Positions 10,050 to 22,937 of a DNA stretch of 64,000 nt are shown one piece after another. How positions within the stretch are numbered: the first letter of the stretch is position 1; each line of letters starts with the position of its first letter. The position numbers and the translations under genes are program-made. The notes below the pieces were generated by a model, which was given only the letters and a program-made list of their open reading frames with translations, did no database searches and was not told the DNA's origin. Origin of the DNA: Zingiber officinale (lineage: Eukaryota; Streptophyta; Magnoliopsida; Zingiberales; Zingiberaceae); NCBI RefSeq assembly GCF_018446385.1, contig NW_024589898.1, positions 496,001-560,000 on the forward strand. The letters are read 5' to 3'.

Positions 10050-11460
10050 TGCTGGTGCAGGGTGCACCAAAATTAAACTTGAGTTTTGATGTTGTCAAAG
10101 GTTCAAGTTAAGTCTTATTGTGGTCTAACATGTTAACTGAGTGTGTAGGATATTTATTCGACTGGAAAATTCTTAGCAGATTGTGAAGCCAGGCAGAAGC
10201 CTAAGTAGGTCGAGAGGACTCGACACTTGGTAAGGAAGCTCGATAGGTTTAGAGGACTGAAGATCAAGAGGAAGTTCTGGTGAGCCGATCTGATGTTAAG
10301 CGGCAAAGTCCAAATAGGTCTGGAGGACTAATATTTGGCAGGTAGGTTGAGGTAAGCAACTGAAGAGGAGTAAAGTGAGGTCGTGTTCCAGAAAGAAACA
10401 AACCCTAGGTCCTTAATCCAATTGAAGAAATTGGGAAGGTTTCTAAGTTGAGATCAAGATAGTTCTACTGTTATTTACTATTCATGCATCTTATATTACT
10501 GCCCTAACTTTATTTTACAGAAATATTTTATTTAACACTATTTTACAGGAACCGACCAAATTAGTCGACTAAACAGGGATCAATAGATCGAATAAGGTTG
10601 ATACAAAGCAGAGATCAACTCGAAAGTAAAGTTGGTAAGTTGACTGATCAATCAACCGAACTAGCAGATCGGTTGACTGAACCAAGTCAATGTTGCACAA
10701 ATCAGATCAATCAGAATCAAAGTTGGAAGTTAGTCGGATCGATCGACTGAACCCAAGGATCGATCAACTAAACATTAAATACAATTAAAGGCTAATTGAT
10801 GGAGAATCTTGGCGAACAGGAAAACTGCACTGATCGATCAACCGATCAAGGGGATCAGTCAACCGAATATTAATTGCTCATAAATGCGTGAAGATTAGAT
10901 CTCTATGAAGAAGGAAGCAAGCATTTCAGTCGACCGATAGAGGGTTTGGTTGACCGAACGAATCAATCGTCCGAAGGGCTTTTTGGTCGACCGAACCTAG
11001 CTTATAAAAAGACCTCGAGATCTAAGCCTACGGATAACTACTAAGGTGAAAATTCTCCAATCTACTTTGCTCGTGCTTCTGTCATTTACCACCTCAACTT
11101 CATGTGCAAACTACTACATCGAGAAATGTCGACGAACTTCAACATCTATTTCTATTGTCAGTATATTTTAGTTATGCTTGCATTATTACTTTCTAAAAGA
11201 TAGAAGTGTGTTACTATCTTTTCATCTGTATGAATTGCTTGTTTCTAAAAATTTCAAGAAGAAGAATTATAGTCAATTGCCTAACGGTGCGATCAAGGAT
11301 TGCGAGTCTTGGAGTATGAGTCAACATAGGCTCCGAACCAAATAACCACTTGAGTCTTCTTTTATTTTTCGCTGCTTTACTTTGATATGTTTATTTCGAT
11401 AAAAGAAAAAGTTTAATGAGTGATATTCACCCCTCCTCTATCACTTCTTTTCGATCCTTC
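10050..11460 (+). mobile_element. SIRE-like LTR inside the Tat gypsy RNase H
   Basis: Begins TGCTGGTGCAGGGTGCACC. It has U3-type repeats with 'aggtcgagaggactcg' and 'gactaaaca', and ends with ATATTCACCCCTCCTC and a few more bases, the SIRE-type LTR end. The copia element at 11461-36987 inserted almost at its last base; the final bases reappear after 36987. With no internal region on either side, it looks like a solo LTR. Confidence 0.6.
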
Positions 11461-13898
11461 TGTTGGTTAATACTAGGAAACCGTACCGGTTCCACTGTAT
11501 AAAATTTTTTTGTACAAGTGTCGAACCTTTCCTTAAATAACCTATTGTGTTCTTTAGAAGTTAAATTAAGAATCGCAGACGGAACTTAACATCATTGATT
11601 CCAAATTTAACTTATCTGTTCTTAATGGTTTATATTTGAATCGCAAGCGGAACTTACCACTATTGATTCAAATCCACCTATGTTATTAATTTCATTAAAT
11701 ATTAATTTCCAAAATTGGCTTCCAGGACTGCATGGCGAGGCACATGACCTTCTTGGATATGAGAGCAACCACCACCGTTTAGTCAAAGCCTTTTAAGGAA
11801 AGCTAATATTTAATTTCTTTAAATAACTCTAGGTTAACCAAAAAGAACAATCGAATCACAAATTCGAAAAAGAAGAAACACAAACTCGAAAAACTTATTC
11901 AAAAAACTAGATCTAATTGCCTCTTGTATTTAAAATTCTTACAAAGAAAATAACTAGTATGACGCGGAAGAAAATTACTAGTTATACCTTCTCTTTGTAA
12001 GCTAATGACCTCGATATCTTCTGTCGTATTCCTCGCCTTGCCTTGGACGTCGTGTGGACGACGATCCTCCAAGATGAACACCACCCAAAAGCTTCTTCCT
12101 CTTCTTCTAAAATCCGGCCACCACCACCACCAAGGAGAAGAGAGCAAAAGGGAAAAGAGAAGGGAGAGGGGCCGGCCACCAAGACATCTCCAAGCAAAAG
12201 AATAAGAGTTGTGTCTCATGAAGCCCCCTCACCCCTTCTTTTATATTACTTGCCCAAGGCAAATAAGGAAAAACTTTTTACAAAAAATAAAATCATCCAA
12301 GAGTTTTTCCTTTTCCCTTTTATTTTTCCTTTTCTTTCCTCTTGATTGAATCAATCACCAATTTTAATTTTGTGATGATTTTAATTAATTTTAATATGGC
12401 CGGCCACTTGCTTGGGCACCAAGCAAGGTGGCCGGCCACCTCATCAAGGGAAAAAGAAAATATATTTTTTTAATAAAATTTTACAAGAAAATCTCTTATA
12501 AAAGTTTACAAGCTCTCTTTCCTAAAGTAGGAGTTAAAAAAGGAAAGTTCTAAAAATTAAAACCATGTTTTAAAATTTAAAACTTCTCTTACAAAATTTC
12601 CTTTTTTAACATGATGATAGAAAATTTTAATTTTAAAACTTATCTCCCTTTTTTTTCTTAAACCATGAGGATGGTTAAAAAAGGAAAGTTTTAAAACTTT
12701 TAAAACTCTCTATTAAAACATGTGGCCAAATTCAAATAAGGAAAGTTTTAAAAATTAAAATCTCTCTTTTAAAACTTATAGTTTTCTACAAAAAGAAGAT
12801 TTTAAAAATTCAAAACACCCCTCTTATTTGAATTAATCTTGGCCGGCCCCTACATGCTTGGTCACCAAGCAATAGGGCCGACCCCTATAAAGAGGATGTG
12901 ACCGACCCTTGCTTGGTCACCAAGCATTGGACCGGCCCACTTCTTGGACACCAAGAAGAGCCTTACATTTGGATGGACTTGAGGCAATAATGAGACTATG
13001 ACTGGGACCTAGAGGAGAAATTGGTTTTGGCCTTCCGATGAGCTTGAGTATCCCATGTTTGCCCCGAACACACAACTCAAGTTCATCGATAATAACTCAT
13101 TCCACTAGAGAGTTATTATCGCACTACCGCACCAATCCCAAATTACATTATGGGCTCCTTCTTATCATGAGTGTGTTAGTCTTCCTGTGTTTAAGATTAT
13201 AAATGCCCACTAATTAAGTAAGTTACTGACAACTCACTTAATTAATATCTAGCTCCAAGAGTAGTACCACTCAACTTCATTGTCATGTCGGACTAAGTCC
13301 ACCTGCAGGGTTTAACATGACAATTCTTATGAGCTCCTCTTGGGGACATTCTCTACCTAGATAACTAGGACACAGATTCCTTCTATAATCAACAACACAC
13401 ACTATAAGTAATATTATTTCCCAACTTATCGGGCATATTGATTTATCGAGCTAAACCTCACCCTTCGATAAGTCAAAGAAATAAATATTAAATATATGTG
13501 CTTGTTATTATATTAGGATTAAGAGCACACACTTTCATAATAACTAAGGTTTAGTTCTTTTACTAGGTCAGTACAAAAAGAATTTACCTAAATGGTCCTA
13601 CTCAATACACTTAAAGTGTATCAGTGTAATTTATTAGTCAGTATAAACTAATACTTAATTACATTACGACTATTCTGATGGTTTGTTCCTTTCCATCTTA
13701 GTCGTGAGCAACTGTTTATAATTTATAGAGAACCAACAACATGATCTTCTGAGTGTGACACCACACTCCATGTTATCTACTATATAAATTAATTGAATAA
13801 TTACATTTAACAAATAAATGCACATATTGACCAATGTGATTCTTTTATTTTAAAAATAAATGTTTACAAAAGCTAAGCTTTTAGTATACACTCCAACA
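11461..13898 (-). repeat. 3' LTR of the copia element
   Basis: Plus-strand ends are TGTTGGTTAATACTAGG and TAGTATACACTCCAACA. It is almost collinear with the LTR at 34566-36987, apart from scattered substitutions and a short indel near 12180. Contains repeated GGCCGGCCAC motifs. Open frames at 11899-12345 recur in the other LTR copy and are not genes. Confidence 0.92.
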
Positions 13899-13920
13899 AT
13901 CTCCCAATTATACTAAAAGA

Positions 13921-14771
13921 CTAAGCTGCCATATCTGTTGCCATACATCTGATTCTCATCCCCTCCACATGTCGATCAAAAGTTTTCGCCAAAAGGGCCT
14001 TAGTGAAAGGATCTGCCAGGTTATCTGCTGATGTAATCTTGGCGACGACAACTTCTCCTCGCTTGACGATGTCTCGTATCAGGTGGTACTTGCGCTCTAT
14101 ATGTTTAATTGCCTTATGGGCTCGTGGTTCCTTCGAGTTTGCAACTGCACCGCTATTATCACAATAAATTGTGATGATCTTGGGCAAACTAGGAATCACA
14201 TCTAAGTCCATTAGAAAGTTTCTGAGCCACACAACTTCTTTGGCTGCCTCAGAAGCTGCCACATACTCAGCTTCCATGGTTGAGTCCGAGACGCATTTCT
14301 ACTTAACACTCCTCCATGCAATGGCTCCACCTCCTAGAGTAAACACATAACCTGATGTAGACTTACTGTTGTCCCTATCTGATTGGAAGTCCAAATCTGT
14401 GTAACCCACAGGGAGCAAATCATCTGCCTGGTAAACTAGCATGTAGTCTCTAGTCATTCTCAGGTACTTTAATATATGCTTTACCGTAGTCCAATGTCCT
14501 TGTCTAGGGTTACTCTGATATCTGCTAACCATGCCCACAGCAAAACAGATATCAGGTCTCGTACATAGCATTGCATACATAAGGCTTCCTACAGCCGAAA
14601 CATAAGGAACTGCCTTCATGTCCTCTATCTCCTATGATGTCTTCGGAGACATCTCTTTAGATAAGGCTACTCTATGCCTAAAAGGTAAGAAACCTTTCTT
14701 GGAGTTTTGCATGCTAAAACGAGCAAGGATCGTATCTATATATAAAGCTTGTGATAGGTACAACATTCTTT
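13921..14771 (-). pseudogene. Copia reverse transcriptase C-terminus and RNase H
   Basis: The minus-strand frames encode the end of the reverse transcriptase and the RNase H of a copia polyprotein. Recognisable motifs are PYVSAVGSLMYAM, TRPDI, GYTDLDFQSD and STMEAEYVAASEA. The last ends the RNase H core. In-frame stops lie near 14298 and 14620, so the frame is dead. Upstream it continues at 20039 after CACTA-1. Confidence 0.9.
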
Positions 14772-15234
14772 CACTACAACAAAAACCTTCTTAGACATCA
14801 GTGGAACAACAACGGTTTTAAGCAAAAACCGATGTCTTTGAGTATTTTACACTGGTTTTTCCAAAAACCGGTGTCTATGAGCGCAGATTTTCGCTCATAG
14901 ACATCGATTTTTTAGGCGATGTCTATGAGCATCCGTTTTTTCGTTAATAGACACCGATTTTAACATCGGTTTTTAAAATCTGATGTCTATGATAATTTTC
15001 CCACCAATACTTAGCTAAAATTTCAACTCTTCCCTCTAACCTAACCCTATATGATGCCGTCCACGGGAGGCAGAGAGAGAGAGCTGTCTTCGGGCGACTC
15101 ACCTTCTCCGCCTCTATCTTCTCCTCCCCTCCCATCGCCGACCCAATCTCGACCTCCTTTATTCTCCCAATTCGAAGCAGAGAGAAACAGAGATCGGAGA
15201 TCTGTGCTTCTGATTCACCGCTCGATCCGCCAAG

Positions 15235-17214
15235 ATGTAGATAGGTTCCGAGAAGGCGTCGTCCCTTGATCTCTTGTCGGTCGTCGTCGCCTCCCTCTCC
15301 AACGGATATGGGCTCGATTCCAGCACCGGGGATGCGTTCGTGGAGAACCGGCTGCTGATCGCCGTCCTGAGCATAGTCATCGTCGTGCTTGTCGGTTGCG
15401 TGGCAATCTTCTTCGTCCGGCGATCGAGCGGAAGGAAGCCCGCCGAGCCGCCGAAGCCGCTAGTGGTGAAGACCCAGATGGATACAGAGGAGGACCAAGG
15501 GAAGAAGAAGGTCACCGTCTTCTTCGGGACGCAGACCAGGACGGCTGAGGGGTTCGCGAAGGTTAGGGTTTTTATCCGAGTAGTTCATTTTTTGAATTTT
15601 TCTCCCATGATCTTAGATTTTCCCCCCTTCTAGGCGCTGGCTGAGGAGGCAAAAGCACGGTTCCCTAATGCCATATTTAAAGTCATGGATATCGTAAGAT
15701 TATCTTCCTTTTGTTTAAGATCATTGGAAATACTACTGATTAATTGACTGATCTGTAGTTAGTTTCCTCAATTATAGGACGAATATGCTACTGAGGATGA
15801 TGAGTACGAGGAGAACCTGAAAAAGGAGATCTTGGCTTTGTTCTTCTTGGCTACGTAAGTTGAAAGCCAGGAATTTTTTGTTTGTATAAACAATCAGCTT
15901 CCTCAAAGTTCGAGCTGATCCCTTTGTTTTCTTTAGGTATGGAGATGGTGAGCCTACTGATAATGCTGCCCGGTTCTACAAATGGTTTACAGAGGTTCTG
16001 GAAGCATGAACATTTAGTTAATCTATTCTACCAATAATCCTTTTGCCTTGATCGATTGCTGATTATTAGTTTTTTATAGGGGAAAGAGAGAGGAATCTGG
16101 TTGGAAAATCTTCAATTTGGTGTGTTTGGTTTGGGCAATCGGCAATATGAACATTTTAATAAGGTTTGGCATGATGAAATTGTCAGTATTCTTTTTGTGG
16201 GAATTGCTTGGCTGATATATTTGTGTATTGTGTCCTTGCAAAGGTTGCTGTGGTGGTCGATGAACTGCTTCATGAGCAAGGTATATACTCGATTTATTTA
16301 GTTTGTGATTTGACTAAGTCACATATGCTCCTTAAGCTGATTTTAAATCCTATCTTCAGTTGCAATCTCAAAGTTCATGCATTTCATTTTCCTAGAGAAT
16401 TTAACTTGTTTTGTAGACTAATTGTTACTCTGAAAACTTGTAAAGTCAACATGGTCTGAGGAGTTACTAAGAAACAGTTGAGTAGTCATGTTATCTGTGA
16501 GTTTCATAAATACAACTGTAATGTAGTAATCATGTGCAAGTTTGTAGATGTGTTTAATGAATTTAAGCATCATTCTTACTTGCATATTCTTCTATCTTTT
16601 TTTCCTCTGCATAGGCGCCAAGCACATTGTCCAAGTGGGGTTGGGAGATGATGATCAGTGTACTGAGGATGACTTCTCTGCATGGTATGTAGTATCGGCA
16701 AACTTTTATGCATGCCATCCAAATTCCAATGTCGGCTACAGTTATTTTTCAGTTTTCTGTTCTTTTTTCTCTTTTGCCCATCACTATCTCATTACTCCTT
16801 TGTGGAATATGAAATATCAACTGTACTTTCAGGAGGGAGCTTCTTTGGCCGGAGTTGGATAAGTTGCTTCAGGATGAAAATGAGACAGGTGCATCTACTC
16901 CTTATACAGCTGCCATTCCTGAATACCGGGTTGTATTTGTCAAGCCTGAAGAAGTTCCATATCTGGACAAAAGTTTGAGTTTTGCAAATGGCCATGCTAT
17001 TCATGACATACAACATCCATGCAGGTAGAGATGCTCTTTACAAAGACAATTTAAAAACAGTACTGGTTAGGATTTTCCAGTCCATGAAAAGCATATCTAA
17101 CACAACTTTTGTATCTTCAAGGGCTAATGTGGCTGTGAGACGAGAGCTTCATACTTCAGCTTCGGACCGGTCCTGCATCCATTTGGAGTTTGACATAGAT
17201 GGCACTGGCCTTAC
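15235..17214 (+). pseudogene. Captured 5' part of NADPH-cytochrome P450 reductase
   Basis: Nine exons can be read: 15235-15561, 15634-15693, 15778-15854, 15937-15994, 16080-16163, 16244-16280, 16615-16684, 16833-17024 and 17122-17214. All have GT/AG borders and the frame holds across the joins. They encode the N-terminal membrane anchor (LLIAVLSIVIVVLVGCVAIF), the FMN-binding motif [46 protein letters not shown] and the linker up to DIDGTGLTY. The FAD- and NADPH-binding domains are absent. The full protein, known from the family, supplies electrons to ER P450s. Codon 2 after the expected ATG is TAG, so the native start is dead; a GTQTG glycine is Arg. About 200 bp of 5' UTR-like sequence was captured too. 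Confidence 0.93.
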
Positions 17215-18464
17215 GTATGTGTATAAATTATATCATTCTGAAATCATGATTTCTTATTTATCTTTACAATGACAATCATTTTAAATTTCTTCTAGCAATG
17301 CTCCCCCATCAATGAATTTGGTTTTGAGTAAATAATAAAATATATTATGGAAGGAAATCTGTAATGCATGCAAAATGTGTTGAGGCCACTAATGTGCAAA
17401 TGCTAGCTAATTCTAAAGTTCAATCACATAATTCTGAATCTGATACATGTCATTATTAAAGAACAGCTGTTAGCCTAATCAAAGGCCATATATCTGATAC
17501 TATTGTAATTATAAATTTTAGAATGATGTTCTTGATTTTGCATACAACACTTCTACCAGACATCTAAACTCTGTTGGTCCCGGGGCTCGATAGTAGTGAA
17601 ACTTATCCTTCCTGAACTTTACTTATTGCATGGAACTTTTTTTTTAAATTTGTGAACCGCTTGTTGAATTACCATGGGACAGCCTTCCACGAGTAATAAT
17701 TTTGTGGACACATCTACCCTCTTGACACTCATTTAATCACAAATACTTATGTTTTCTTTAAGGAAATTTTGCATGGATAGTCTAGCAACCAGTCATGTTG
17801 AGTGAAATTCAGATTCTTTTTTTTTCATTGTTTATTACACATAATATTAAGCCCATTTTAGTGATTGTGTGGTTACGTCCTCTCATTTTATTTTCATCTT
17901 CACATTCATACTGCTTAAGATTAAGTTTTTCAATTTGTATGTTAATCATTATGGATCATTGTGATATTCTAAAAGTTGATATGTTCTGCATTCTTGCACT
18001 GGATTGCTTTTCCTTTTTTGCTCGCCTCTTGTTAACAAGTAGCCAAATTTTTGTGTCGTTTAGCATCTCATTAGTTTTTTTCCAAGTCTCAGGCAGCAGA
18101 GGAAGTTGATTTTTTTGGCAATGGGATTATAGATAAATTTACAAACAAAATTCTTTAATGGTATTAGATAAATTTACTGTGGTTGATATAGTAGGAATTC
18201 ACACAAAGTAATTAGCATACAAGCATCCTAATTGTAGTTGCTAAATGCAAATACCCTACTATGTTTAGCTAGTTCATTTAACTGTATTTATCTTAGTTTG
18301 TTTAGGTCAGTTTAATGGGGTGTTCATGGGGTAGTGAATTTTTTTTAATATATTTGTGTTCTAGCAGTGATGAGATAATTATTTGCTTGCCATGAAATTT
18401 ATCTTTGCTTGGCTGATTTATTTCAGTTTTAAATAACTATAGTTTTTACATGATTCTTGCTTTG

Positions 18465-18501
<37 letters not shown>

Positions 18502-19385
18502 GTTTTTAGATTTCCTTTTTGGATGATGATGCAGTTCTCCAATTTGCTGTTATTTTTTGTTCATTTCAGTATTTACCTAGTTGCATCACTCTTAACCATG
18601 TTTCTTTATAGCCCAGTTGTGCATGCAGTAGTGATTAGCATATCATGTCACATGGGAGATATACCTCATGTTATGATATTTTCTGTTGTCAAACTTTTTG
18701 TGAATGATTGGTATAGTGCATGATGATTTAAACTAGTCTTTTTTGACTTCAGAAGAACATGCTGAATTTTCCATGTATGCTGGCCTTTAATATAGAGGGC
18801 TACAAGAGGATTATATCTTAGGTCAAGACACTCCAAATTCATCATAAACCAAAGGGAAAATAGTTTCTACTTACTAGAGGATTGAATGGACCCAAAAGGA
18901 AGCTCTAACTTGCTGTTTTGGGTGTTGAACTAAAGCACAGCATTCTCATTGCTTCTTCTGGTTGGTAGCAGAAATCACAGAAAATAGGGGGCTTAGTGCA
19001 GGATATTCAGGATACCAAGATGGCATCAGAGGTAGTACAATAAATAGTATATCTCTTCATCAGAGGTAGATTTGTTCTTCTATGCTTCCTTCACTGGATT
19101 TGTTGTGTAGTCATATTTCTTTGTTCAACCATTATCATGCCTAGTAAGTTGTTGTATGATGCTGTCGGTTCTTATCAATCTGTACACTTGAATTAGAAGG
19201 AGCAAATTATCTATGTTATATTCTAAGCAGCATATACTAAGTGTCATATATGAAAGTTTTAGATTCTATGTTATATTCGTTATCTTCCACAGCATCCTTT
19301 AAAAACTCAGTATTCTATTTTATTTGATACATGTACACATTTGTTTTAGTTATTTGACATATGGTGGATTTATGTGTTTTTACAG
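17215..19385. other. CACTA-1 interior after the reductase exons
   Basis: No later reductase exon is seen. AT-rich, intron-like DNA with an (AT)n microsatellite at 18468-18499. A candidate exon at 18972-19031 (after GTAGCAG, before GTAGTA) encodes a 20-residue stretch ending QDIQDTKMASE; its source is unknown. It may join the shared terminal exon. Confidence 0.45.
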
Positions 19386-19466
19386 TTTACAAATCTCAAG
19401 TACTCCAGAGTTGAAATTGATGAAGTGCGGTTCGAGTGGGCTGAATGCATGCTAGATTACATTTGA
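19386..19466 (+). other. Shared terminal exon, copy in CACTA-1
   Basis: After the acceptor TTTTTACAG comes a frame of 26 codons containing VEIDEVRFEWAECMLDYI and a TGA stop. Nearly the same exon occurs in CACTA-2 (22736-22816) and a diverged one in CACTA-3 (50753-50839). It does not belong to P450 reductase. See findings. Confidence 0.7.
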
Positions 19467-20038
19467 AGTGCAGTTCTACCTTGATGTGTTAAAAGAATGT
19501 TCTACCTTGATTTTGATATCTATTAGCTAGCTTTTGATGTAAAAAGAATGTTTGAGTATTTTATGGATATTGTTGTAAGAAGATTATTTATATAATTTGT
19601 GAATATTTGTGTATTTTATGGATATTATTGAATGAAGAATATTTGTACAATTTGTGAATATTTGTGTATTTTTTTTTGTTATTGTCGGTTTTAAAATCAA
19701 ATCTGCGCTGTTAAAAAATATACATATTACATCGGTTTTCCACCGATGTAAAACCGGTGTTATAAAGTAATATTACATCGGTCATTTACCACTGCCAAAA
19801 CTGGTGTTATTAACATACAATATTACATCGATTTTACACCGTTGATTCAACGGTGTCGTTAAGTGATACTACACCGGTTAATAACCGATTTGAAGACCGG
19901 TGTCGTTAAGTGATACTACACCAGTTTTAACCCGATGTCTAAAGTGGCAGACTTTTAACATCGGCTTCATAGACATCGGTCGAAAATCAAATAGACACCG
20001 GTGGAAAACCGATGTCTATGAAGGTTTTTGTTGTAGTG

Positions 20039-22687
20039 TTTTCTTGCGATCCCTTATAACTTTGATCCCAAGAATGTGTGCACATTCTCCTAAATCCTTC
20101 ATATCAAATTATTTGGATAACCATACCCTTACGTCTGATAATACCTTGACATTGTTGCTAATTAACAAAATATCATCTACGTATAGTACAAGAAATATCA
20201 CCACGTTTTCGTTACACTTCTTGTATACATAAGACTCATCTGGACACTGAATAAATCCATAAGACTGGATTACTTCGTTAAACCAGATGTTCCAAGATCT
20301 TGAAGCTTGCTTCAGTCCATAAATGGACCGATTGAGCTTGCACACTAGATGCTCTTTGCCCTTTCCAATAAACCCTTCTGGTTGCTTCATATGGATGTTT
20401 TCTTCAAGACTTCCGTTAAGGAAAGCTGTCTTGACATCCATTTGCCAAATCTCATAATCCATATGAGCGGCAATGGATAAGAGTATCCGGATAGACTTAA
20501 GCATAGCTACCGGCGAAAAAGTCTCCTCATAATCGATTCCCTCTTTCTGAGTGTACCCTTTCGCAACAAGCCTTGCTTTGAAGGTTTCTACCTTCCCATC
20601 TGTCCCTCTTTTCCTTTTGTAGATCCACTTGCATCCAACGGCTTTTACACCATCAGGTGGTTCTACAAGCTCCCAGACCTTATTAGAATACATAGATTCT
20701 ATTTCGGAATTCATTGCCTTTTGCCAAGATACTACATCTATATCTTGGAGTGCTTCATCATATGTCCGGGGATCAGGTTCATGTTTATCCAGGATCAAGT
20801 CCGAAGACTCATCAAAAACATGAATCTCTCAGGCTGCCTTACAACCCTCCCACTACGACGAGGCACCGTCTGTGGTTATGTATCATGTGTGACACATGTT
20901 GCAGTCTCTTGTGGTACTTCATCTTGTACTATTGGTACTGAAGTAGACGTGTCTTCTCTAAGTTCTTCTAGAATAATTTTGCTACTGGGCTTGTGATCTA
21001 TTATATAGTCTTCTTCTAAAAACTGGGCATTGGTGCTAACAATGACCTTCTGGTCTTTAGGACTATAAAATAAACCACCTTTTATTCCTCTGGGATAACC
21101 CATAAACACATGAACTTCTGTATGAGATTCTAACTTATCAGCATCTGGTTTCAGCACATATACTGGACTACCCCAAATCCGAATGTGTTTTAGACTGGGC
21201 TTCCGCCCATTCCATAATTCTATGGGAGTAGAAGATACTGATTTAGAAGGTACTAAGTTCAGAATGTGCGATGTTGTTTCCAGAGCATATCCTCAAAACG
21301 AATTTGGTAATTCTGAATAACTCATCATCGATCTAACCATCTCCATAAGAGTTCTATTCCTTCGTTCTGCCACACCATTCTGTTGGGGTGTACCAGGTGC
21401 GGACAATTGGGATTGAATCCCGGCCTCTGATAAGTAATTCCTAAACTCTCCTAAGAGGTATTCGCTACCACGATCAGACCGTAGTGTCTTGATACTTTTA
21501 CCTAGATGTTTCTCCACATCAACCTTGTACTCTTTGAACTTATCAAAGCACTCAGACTTGCGGCGCATCAGGTAAATGTATTCATATCTTGAATAATCGT
21601 CTATAAAAGAGACAAAATATTCAAAACCACCTCTAGCCTGGATAGACATAGGACCACACAAATCAGAATGAACCGGTTCTAACGCTTCTTTGGCTCTATA
21701 CCCCTTGGCCTTAAAAGGTCTCTTGGTCATTTTACCTTCCAAGCAGGATTCACATGTTGGAAAGTTTTCCAACTCTAATGGACCCAAGAGTCCATCGGCT
21801 ATAAGTCTTTGAATCCTACTTAAGTTAATATGACCAAGCCTTAGATGCCAAAGATGCGTTTGGTTCATTTCCGAAGGTTCTTTTATCTTATTAGAGTTAG
21901 AAAATGTGTTATTAATTTCCATATTTTTCTTTGTGGGAGAAATTAGGTTTAAAGTATATAAATTGTCAATCAATGCACCAGAACAGATAATCACTTTATT
22001 TCTCTTTATAACCACATTGTTACTAAAGGAAACTGAATATCCATCCAAATATAGTTTAGAAATTGAAATTAAATTCTTTCTAAAACTGGGTACATAAAGA
22101 TAATTTCTTAAAACCAATTTCCTATTCCAATCAAATGATAAGTAGACGTCTCCCACTGCAACAGCCGCTATCTTAGTAGCATTGCCCATGTAGACAGTTA
22201 TCTCTCCATCAAATAGTCGTCGGGTTTCTTGGAACCCCTGCAAAGAATTGCAGACATGATCAGTGGCTCCCGTATCTACACACCAGGTGCTGGTAGATAA
22301 CACCGCTAAATATGTTTCAACTACTAGAGCATGAGATATACCTTTATTGTTCTGATTCCTACGAGGATAGTCTGCCTTCCAATGCCCTGTCTGCTTGTAG
22401 ATGAAGCACTTGCCCTTTGGCTTCTTCATTCCAGCTTTTTTTCCCTAAGGTTTATTCACTCTCTTTGCTGAAAGGACCTATTTCTTCTTCTTCTTGCCTT
22501 TCGGCTTAGAAGTAGAACCATTTTCAGCATAGTGAATCTGAGAACTTTGACGAAATATACCTTCTGCTGTCTGTAGTTCTGTCAGAAGTTCCGCCAACGT
22601 ATACTCTATTTTGTTCATGTTATAGTTCAGGCGGAACTGCTCAAAACTTCTTGGTAGCGTTTGGAGAATTATATCGACCTGGGTTTC
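20039..22687 (-). pseudogene. Copia gag C-terminus, protease, integrase and reverse transcriptase
   Basis: Read on the minus strand in order: gag end (LPRSFEQFRLNYNMN), zinc knuckle (CFIYKQTGHWKADYP, two of the metal-binding Cys changed to Tyr), protease (WCVDTGATDH), GAG-pre-integrase (HLWHLRLGHIN), integrase with its catalytic acids in HSDLCGP, TLRSDRGSEY and NGVAERRNR, and reverse transcriptase with LYVDDILLIS intact. Stops lie near 21290, 20880 and 22445 among others. The family makes a polyprotein that copies and inserts the element; this copy cannot. Confidence 0.92.
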
Positions 22688-22735
22688 TAATACATGCATC
22701 ATCCAAAGTTTTCAAAAATCAAATACCTTTCCTAC

Positions 22736-22816
22736 TCAAATGTAATCTAGCATGCATTCAGCCCACTCGAACCGCACTTCATCAATTTCAACTCTGAAGT
22801 ACTTGAGATTTGTAAA
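22736..22816 (-). other. Shared terminal exon, copy in CACTA-2
   Basis: On the minus strand, encodes VEIDEVRFEWAECMLDYI and a TGA. It differs from the CACTA-1 copy at only a few bases. The acceptor reads TTTTTACG instead of TTTTTACAG, so splicing into it may be lost. Confidence 0.7.
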
Positions 22817-22937
22817 TCGTAAAAACACATAAAAACATATATTGCAGTACTTTCATTTTGTGAATTTTTAAAAAAATAAAAGAGACATCATTGAGGAAAA
22901 TAAAAAAGTAAAAGGTGTTGATTACAAAGAAACTTAC

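Larger units (their letters stand above)
14772..20038 (+). mobile_element. CACTA-1, non-autonomous, carries cytochrome P450 reductase exons
   Basis: Starts CACTACAACAAAAACCTTC and ends GGTTTTTGTTGTAGTG, a perfect terminal inverted repeat of at least 13 bp. The three-base duplication TTT flanks it. Subterminal regions (14780-14995 and 19730-20020) hold many inverted copies of ACATCGGTTTT and related motifs, as CACTA transposases need. There is no transposase. Instead it contains the first nine exons of a P450 reductase gene and a short 3' coding exon shared with two other CACTA elements here. It interrupts the copia reverse transcriptase frame. Confidence 0.95.

Noticed and set aside
11899..12345. 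Open frames on both strands, found again at 34908-35438
   Set aside because: They lie in the two LTR copies of the copia element and reflect LTR duplication, not genes.
15235..17214. A functional P450 reductase gene
   Set aside because: Codon 2 is a stop, the FAD and NADPH domains are missing, and the copy lies inside a CACTA element.
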